A stretch of 64,000 nt of DNA. Origin: Pinus tabuliformis (taxonomy: Eukaryota; Streptophyta; Pinopsida; Pinales; Pinaceae). The position numbers and the translations under genes were made by a program. The notes under the pieces were generated by a model. That model did no database searches. It was not told the DNA's origin and saw nothing but the letters and a program-made list of their open reading frames with translations. Location of the stretch: positions 692,860,420 through 692,924,419 of the forward strand of contig CM062813.1 in assembly GCA_031772625.1 (NCBI GenBank). The letters are read 5' to 3'. Position 1 is the stretch's first letter, and each line of letters starts with the position of its first letter. This document shows positions 58,430-64,000 of the stretch, in pieces.

Positions 58430-59627
58430 CAGTGAGAATTTGTATCGTAGAATCTTCACGTATCTATTGGCAAAAGGATTCCCTTGTAAGTAGTTTGTGG
58501 TAGAGGCATACCCAATTCCCATTTGCTTTAAAAGAGTAGCCAGACCCATCAATGGTGGCTAATGTAAGGATTTCATTATCGTGCACCTATTTTATCTCGT
58601 AGGGACCTAACCATCTAGTCTGGAGTTTTCCCGGGAAATCCTGGAACCTAGAGTCGTACAAAAGTGTCCAGTCACCTTCATGGAATATCTTTTTCTTGAT
58701 GAGGGCGTCATGCCATTTTTCTCTTGCTTGTTGAATAAGTGTAGTATGCTAAAGCGTTGATAGCTGGATTTCATCCAATTCATTTATTTGTTGTAATCTG
58801 TTAATTTGTGCTTCATTCAAATCCAGCCCTACTTCTTGGGCTATCCTCAATGTTTGAATTTCAAATTCTATGGGGAAGATAGGTTCCTTGCCAAACACTA
58901 GCTGATATGGGGAGTATCCTGTGGTATTCCTCCAAGTTGTGCGATATGCCCATAGTGCTTCTAGCAATCGGGTAGCCCAGTCGCGTCTATGTGAGGTGAA
59001 TTTCTTTGTTAGAATGGTCTCGATTACTTTGTTGGTACTTTCTACCTGGTTGTTTTCTTGCGGGTGGTATGGAGATGTGATTCTGTGCAAAATGTGATGA
59101 TTTTTTAGTGTAGCAGCAATCTTATGGCCTGCAAATTGTGTCCCTCCATCCGTAATTATTTCTCTGGGAAAGCCATACTGTAAGAAAATTTGGAAAAGAA
59201 AGTGGATTACTGTGTCCTCTGTTGAACTTGGTAATGCTTCTGCCTCCACCCATTTAGTCACATATTCTGTTGCAACCAGTATATATGACTTTTGATTAGA
59301 TGATGGATTTATTGGGCCAATGAAATCTAATGCCCAACATTCAAAAGGTTCGATGACTAACTATGGATGTAGGGGCATCTTGTCAGACTGGCCAGGGCAA
59401 CCCATTCTTTGGAAGCTGTCGCATGCTTGGACAAATTTCTTGGTGTCCTTAAAAATGGTGGGCCAATAATAGCTCATTTGTAAGACTTTATGTCTAGTCC
59501 TGCGGTCTGCAAAGTGTCAACCACAAGGTCCATCGTGGCAGGATTTTAGGATATCGTAGATTTCGTCTTCCCTAACACACCTGCGGATATGCATATCGGC
59601 TCCTGTGTGAAAGAGGTATCCTCTAAT
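58430..59627 (-). pseudogene. Integrase of element C
   Basis: Zinc-binding part: CHDGPCG, stop, HFADRRTRHKVLQMSYYWPT and ACDSFQRMGC, in which the second Cys of CDxC is replaced by Phe. Core: ALDFIGPINPSSNQKSYILV (Asp), REIITDGGTQFAGH (Asp), NNQVESTNKVIETILTKKF (Glu). Open from 59261 to 58749, then LWAYRTTWRNTTGYSPYQLV, FGKEPIFPIEF and the tail WHDALIKKKIFHEGDWTLLY, DFPGKLQTRWLGPYEIK. No chromodomain. All catalytic acids are kept. Confidence 0.9.
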
Positions 59628-60300
59628 CTAGGAGAACCAAGTGTTGTATTGCACTATTAATTTTCTTTCTTTGGGCGTCAGGTGTTTGGGTAGTTTTCCC
59701 ACTGCTAGGTAATTCACAACATCTACGTACCACGGTGTTTTCACAGTCACAACAAATAGGTGCTCATCGGGGAATTGGTCTTCTACTGCCACTGTGTTGT
59801 CTATTCTTGGCACACATGAGAGGTTTTCTGCGACCACATTTTCCTTTCCTGGTCGATCCTTGATCATTATGTCAAATTATTGCAAAAGGATTAACCATCG
59901 TGTCACTCTTCCATTTGTAGTAGGTTTATTAGCTAAATATTTGATAACAAAGTGATCAGTATACAAGACCACAGGGTATCCTGTTATATAGTGTCAGAAT
60001 TTGTTAATAGCATAGATTACAACTAGAAACCCTTTCTCGGTCACTGTGTAATTCAAATCAACAGGAGTTAAATTTTTGTTGATGTAGTATATCACATAGG
60101 GTTTCTTGTCTTCTTGTCCGAGAACTACTCCAATAGCCGTATCTGATGCATCAGATGAAATCTGGAATGGTAAATCCCAGTTCGGGCCCCGTAGTACTAG
60201 GGCTGTTGATACTAGCCATTTTAATTCTACAAAGACAATGCCACATTTGTTAGTCCATATAAAATTGATATTTTCTATCAAAGCATATAATGGTGCAACA
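59628..60300 (-). pseudogene. RNase H of element C
   Basis: In frame with integrase. FQISSDASDTAIGVVLGQED, YYINKNLTPVDLNYTVTEKG and FLVVIYAINKF, stop, YPVVLYTDHFVIKYLANKP, MIKDRPGKENVVAENLSCVP. It is the usual gypsy RNase H placed after RT; the motif DHLSR is changed to ENLS. A frameshift near 60300 parts it from RT. No second, archaeal-type RNase H is seen in C. Confidence 0.87.
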
Positions 60301-60421
60301 ATTTGGGAGAACTTTTTATAAATCTTCGATAATATCCAGAAAATCCCAAAAAAATACGTACCTCAGTTTGAGTGTAGGAGGTAGGTAGTAAGAGGATTAC
60401 CTGAACTTTTGCTGGATCTAC

Positions 60422-61114
60422 CTAAATTCCAACTGCTGAGATGTAATGACCCAGGATCAGGCCTTCGGTCATCATCATGTGGCATTTATCGTGGCTTAAG
60501 TAGAGCCTAGTAGCAATGCATCTTTCCAAGACTTTCTCCAGTGTTTGTAATGCCTGCTCGAAGTCATCTCCATAGGGTGTAAAATTGTCCATGTACACCT
60601 CTAATCCCTTGTTTATCAAGTCTACGAAAATATTGAGTATGGCTCTCTGGAATGTAGCAAGTGCATTGCACAGTCCGAAAGGTAATACCCTGTAAGAAAA
60701 TGTCCCTCAGGGGCAGGTGAAGGTAGTCTTATCTTGGTCTTCAGAAGCAATTTAGATTTGGTTGTAGCCACTGAAGTCGTCTAGGAAAGAGAAGAATTTT
60801 TTACCTACCAATGTGTCTAGAACTTGGTCGATAAACGGAAGGGGAAAATGATTTTTTTGCATTGCTTTGTTAAGCTCTCTGTAATCGACACATATACGCC
60901 ATTTCCAATTATTTTTAGGAACCACAACTAATGGAGAAACCCATTTTCTATCAGATATAGGATAGATTAAATTTACATCTAACAATTTTTGTAGTTCGTC
61001 TTTAACAACATCCTTTAGGTGAGGATTTAATCTTCGTTGAGGTTTTCGAATGGGTCTCGCATATTTTTTAGTGTATATGTGGTGCATACATAATTGGGGG
61101 TCAATCCCTTTCAT
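60422..61114 (-). pseudogene. Reverse transcriptase of element C, YMDN active site
   Basis: LIYPISDRKWVSPLVVVPKN, WRICVDYRELNKAMQKNHFP and FSFLDDFSGYNQI, a stop at 60752, then FCxxxATFQRAI-type text and LEVYMDNFTPYGDDFEQALQ, TRLYLSHDKCHMMMTEGLIL, GHYISAVGI. The catalytic box is YMDN where YMDD is expected; the second metal-binding Asp is lost, one G-to-A change away. This alone should stop DNA synthesis. Confidence 0.9.
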
Positions 61115-61172
61115 ATCTGGGGTAATCCCAAGCGAAAGCCCCTATATACTTCCTAAGGATTTGGATAAGCCT

Positions 61173-62357
61173 CTATTGCTGGTCATCACTCGAGTTCTTA
61201 TTAATGTTAAGGACTTTTCCTGGCTCAATTTCAATGGGTTTGTTGTTATAAATTTTTTTTGTTGGTATTGTTTGGTTGTTGATATCTTTTAAAGGATCTT
61301 CTTCAATTTTGTTATCCAGGTCTACTTCAATCATGTGACATTTTAGATTAGATACGGCAACTGGGTGGTTAATGTAAGTGTTAATAATGTCATATTCTGT
61401 TTGATTCTTAAATTCAAGAGCATCTGTTATAGTTAGTGGTGATCGAATATTTTCGGTTAAATATGTTATAGGTTGCTTCCGAGTTTTTATTATAGCTAGG
61501 CTTGGCTGAGCTGGAGGATATAAAGCTAGGTTCTTCACATTATTTCCTCTGGCTATAGTCATACTGTCTGTTCGACAACTTATATAAGCATTTGCAGTTG
61601 CTAGCCAAGGTCTTCCTAATATTAGAGGATGTCCATCTAGCCGGTTTCTAGGATTAATAATCAAGAAATCTGCTGGGTACTCCCAAGAATATACAAACAC
61701 CATTACATCTTGTAATGTCCCTTCTGGTTTAATAACTGATCGGTCAGCAAGTTCCAGCAAGGTTGTAGTTGGATCTAAGGCTGTGATGCCAAGTCTCTGA
61801 CAGGTTGTTGTTGTGAGAATATTAATGGTTGCCCCTAGATCAACTAACGCATTGGGAAAGGAACATCCATTTATTTGTACTGTGACAATAGGGTTTCTTG
61901 GGTCCTCATATTTCACCAGTATCTCTCTGCCTAATAATAAATCAGACAAAGTTCCGACTACGTGGACAGTTGGTGTTACTTTTATTTTCCTCGTAGGCTT
62001 TTTGGTACATAATTCCTTAATGGTTTTTGCATAGATTGGAATGTCCTGAATAACCTGGAGGAGGGGTATTTTTACAAAACTATTTTTTAATTCTCCCAAG
62101 AGATCGAAATCGGGATATTTGATTAGGCGAGGTATAATCAATATTTCTGGGAATGGCAGAGAAGAGGTAATAGTTTGTTCGTGGATTTTCTGTTTGACTG
62201 TATTATCCCTTTGAGATGTTTGTTCTACAGGTAGTGGTTCTTCCAATTGTATATTTTTATCATCTTCTGACTCGATTATTCGTCCAAACCTCAATTTGAG
62301 TTCATTACATTCTCTCAACTCAGTTTCCGGATCTAGAACTTCAATAATTTGTACCAA
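61173..62357 (-). pseudogene. Protease region of element C
   Basis: An open 394-codon stretch. IKYPDFDLLGELKNSFVKIP, LLQVIQDIPIYAKTIKELCT, HVVGTLSDLLLGREILVKYE, then the active site NALVDLGATINILTTTT, LELADRSVIKPEGTLQDVMV, PADFLIINPRNRLDGHPLIL, GRPWLATANAYISC. DLGA and the flap are present and the protease looks intact. The last third (61173-61500) is a charged lead-in to RT. A shift near 61160 parts it from RT. Confidence 0.9.
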
Positions 62358-62768
62358 CTAGACTGGTTTTTTGTTGGGATTTGGGTTGGGCTGGGTTGGG
62401 AGTTGCGGTCGTAGATTGGGTTGAGGATTATGCTGCAACGTGTAAGGTCCTGGTAGCGTAGGTTGAGGCAGGGGGATTGTCCCTGCTGGCTGGTTCGTAA
62501 GTCTTTGTGAGCTTGATTGCCAATTTTGGTTTTGTGAAGTGGAGGGGGACCATTGAGATGGATATGGATTGTTCTGCCAAAATGGTGGAAAGTAAGAGGA
62601 ATTTAGCCAACTATTGTTTGGATTTGACTGATTAGACCAAGGTGGCATAGAAAATGCTTGTGGTGACCAATTAGGAAAAGGTGGTTGGTTCTGCCATGTA
62701 GCCCCTGTGTATTGCTGAGAATTATATTGTCAAGGCTGAAAGAATGGGTCGATAGGCATACCTATTTG
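62358..62768 (-). pseudogene. Pro/Gln/Asn-rich linker of C
   Basis: WSNQSNPNNSWLNSSYFPPF, NQNWQSSSQRLTNQPAGTIP, PTLPGPYTLQHNPQPNLRPQ. In frame with both gag and protease, parted by stops (62358-62360, 62769). Linkers of this type are usual between Gag and protease in this family. Confidence 0.75.
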
Positions 62769-63990
62769 TCATGCTTGCCATTGGCGACGTTGATTCAATA
62801 GGTAGACTGGTTCCGCTTCTTCCTCTGCCTCTTTGAAGACTGCTTTTAATCTTGGGAGCGATGAGAAATTTTTTGTGGCATGTTCTTTAGTGCATATGGC
62901 ACAGGTCTGTACCATATCCACTAGGCATTCTTTATGACTATGTTTCTTTCTGCATCGAGGGAAAAAAATAACCAGGTTTTGTTCTGCTTCGACCTGCTTC
63001 TGCTTGGCTTGCATGATGTCTAATTGTGTTGTCAAGGTTCCTAGGATATCCATTTTGAAATATTCCAGTAGGTTGTTGATTTCAGTACGAGTAATGCTTC
63101 CGCTAGAGATTTTGCTGTCCCTGGTGATCATATCACGTTTAGCTGGTTTCAGTCTTGTACTACCCCTCGAGCACTTGATACACAAATAAATAATGTTAGC
63201 ATAGTATTCTTGATAGATATCACCTTTACCCATGATATTTAATGTCTCTATCCACTGATATTTCATCCCCTTAATCATCATGGTTTTTAGCACGTTATCA
63301 GGTAGATTTGCGTAGGGAGACCTTTGGAGGTTATATTGGAAATGCTCCACATACTCTTCCAAAGTTTCACTAGGTCTTGCTACCATTTGGAATATCTTGT
63401 CCTTTAGTTCTCTAGATCTACAATAATCTTGATATTTTTTAAGGAAGGCAGTTTTCATTTGGTCCCAATCATTTATGGTGCCCCCACCCAGTCCCATAAA
63501 CCAACACAGGGCTGCTCCCTTTAAAGTGGATGGAAATAGCTTCAGTTTCTGGGGTTCGGTGGTGTAATTATAACCCCAACATAGGACGTCGAATTCAAAC
63601 AGGAACGCATCTGGATCTTCTGAAGTGAGTCCATGAAAGGTGGGAATATTTTGTATAGGGATAGCTCTCATGGGGGCATTGACAGTTGTGTCAACAATAG
63701 GATACTGTAATGTAGAGGTCTGGGGTGTTTGTGGATTATTGGCCATTTGATCAAAGATATGCTAGTACCCTTCCAGGATCTCTGGAGCTAGAGAGTTATC
63801 CCTAGGATGTCTAGAAGAGGCAGGAATGATCCTAACAACACTCCCTTGATCTGGGACACTGGGTGTCCTCTGCTCAATTACTACCTCAGATTCCCCTGTT
63901 TCTCCTTCTCCTTCACGGATGTTGCAATAATTCCCTTCTTGTGAGGGAATTGGTCACGAATTTTCAATATCTTGAAAACTCTGCTTAGTC
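62769..63990 (-). pseudogene. Gag of element C
   Basis: Open 325 codons from ATG 63746, but the frame extends upstream through a TAG near 63759 (EGY-stop-HIFDQMANN) with SSRHPRDNSLAPEILEGY and goes to the window edge. Domain: IPTFHGLTSEDPDAFLFEFD, KLFPSTLKGAALCWFMGLGG, WDQMKTAFLKKYQDYCRSRE, SETLEEYVEHFQYNL. Near the end RCRKKHSHKEC and CAICTKEHATKNFSSLP are the plant gypsy double finger. The TAG is one C-to-T change from CAG. Confidence 0.9.
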
Positions 63991-64000
63991 CCTTCAGTTT

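Larger units (their letters stand above)
51922..64000 (-). mobile_element. Element C: Ty3/gypsy with 3' accessory ORF (5' end outside)
   Basis: Minus-strand order: gag (63990), linker, protease, RT, RNase H, integrase (to about 58430), palindromic minisatellite, conserved noncoding block, accessory ORF (56003-53178), polypurine tract, 3' LTR (53169-51922). The 5' LTR is beyond the window. By gag and protease type it is a non-chromodomain gypsy, perhaps of the Athila/Tat side; I am unsure of the lineage. It lies in A' at 51921. Disabled by stops, shifts and a changed RT active site. Confidence 0.9.

Overview
The window is repeat DNA from a large, transposon-dense plant nuclear genome. The evidence is plant-type LTR retrotransposons: a Sirevirus-like Ty1/copia element, chromodomain Ty3/gypsy, other Ty3/gypsy with plant-type gag and protease, and initiator-Met and Glu tRNA primer sites. 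They are nested in one another and decayed by point mutation. I found no convincing host gene, rRNA, tRNA gene or CRISPR array. The long 3' accessory ORFs resemble conifer retroelement ORFs as I remember them, so a gymnosperm is possible, but this is a weak inference.

Layout. (1) About 1-1300: minus-strand primer-site-like motifs and an LTR edge. (2) About 1325-42525: a very old element, E, in tandem arrangement: the 3' end of one copy, an LTR (about 1952-2722), a primer site, a gag-like frame (about 3100-4560), a long anonymous stretch, then a long 3' accessory ORF (10515-41570) ending at a second LTR (about 41582-42372) and a second primer-site-like sequence. E's accessory ORF is split by two insertions. 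(3) Element A (10821-26557, + strand, 926-bp LTRs, 5-bp duplication ATGCA) is a gypsy-like element with gag, protease remnant, integrase tail and a 3' accessory ORF but no reverse transcriptase. (4) Inside A lies a Sirevirus-like copia element (17227-24196) whose polyprotein frame is complete except for three stops and whose 3' LTR is cut to 175 bp. (5) Element B (26877-39205, - strand, 2.6-kb LTRs) is a Ty3/gypsy element with an archaeal-type RNase H placed before the reverse transcriptase and an ORF of about 300 codons inside each LTR.

(6) Element D (43954-about 49180, - strand) is the 3' part of a chromovirus with a 3.4-kb LTR. (7) A second, inverted member of family A (A', 49606-51921) is split by element C (51922 to beyond 64000, - strand), a Ty3/gypsy element with gag, protease, RT, RNase H, integrase, a palindromic minisatellite, a conserved noncoding block shared with B, and a 3' accessory ORF of about 940 codons carrying a row of QT motifs.

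Insertion order follows from nesting and LTR divergence: E first, then A and B into E, then the copia element into A; C went into A'. All elements are defective. The common theme is that A, C and E carry long sense-strand ORFs between pol and the 3' LTR, while B carries one inside its LTR whose domain looks related to part of E's accessory protein.
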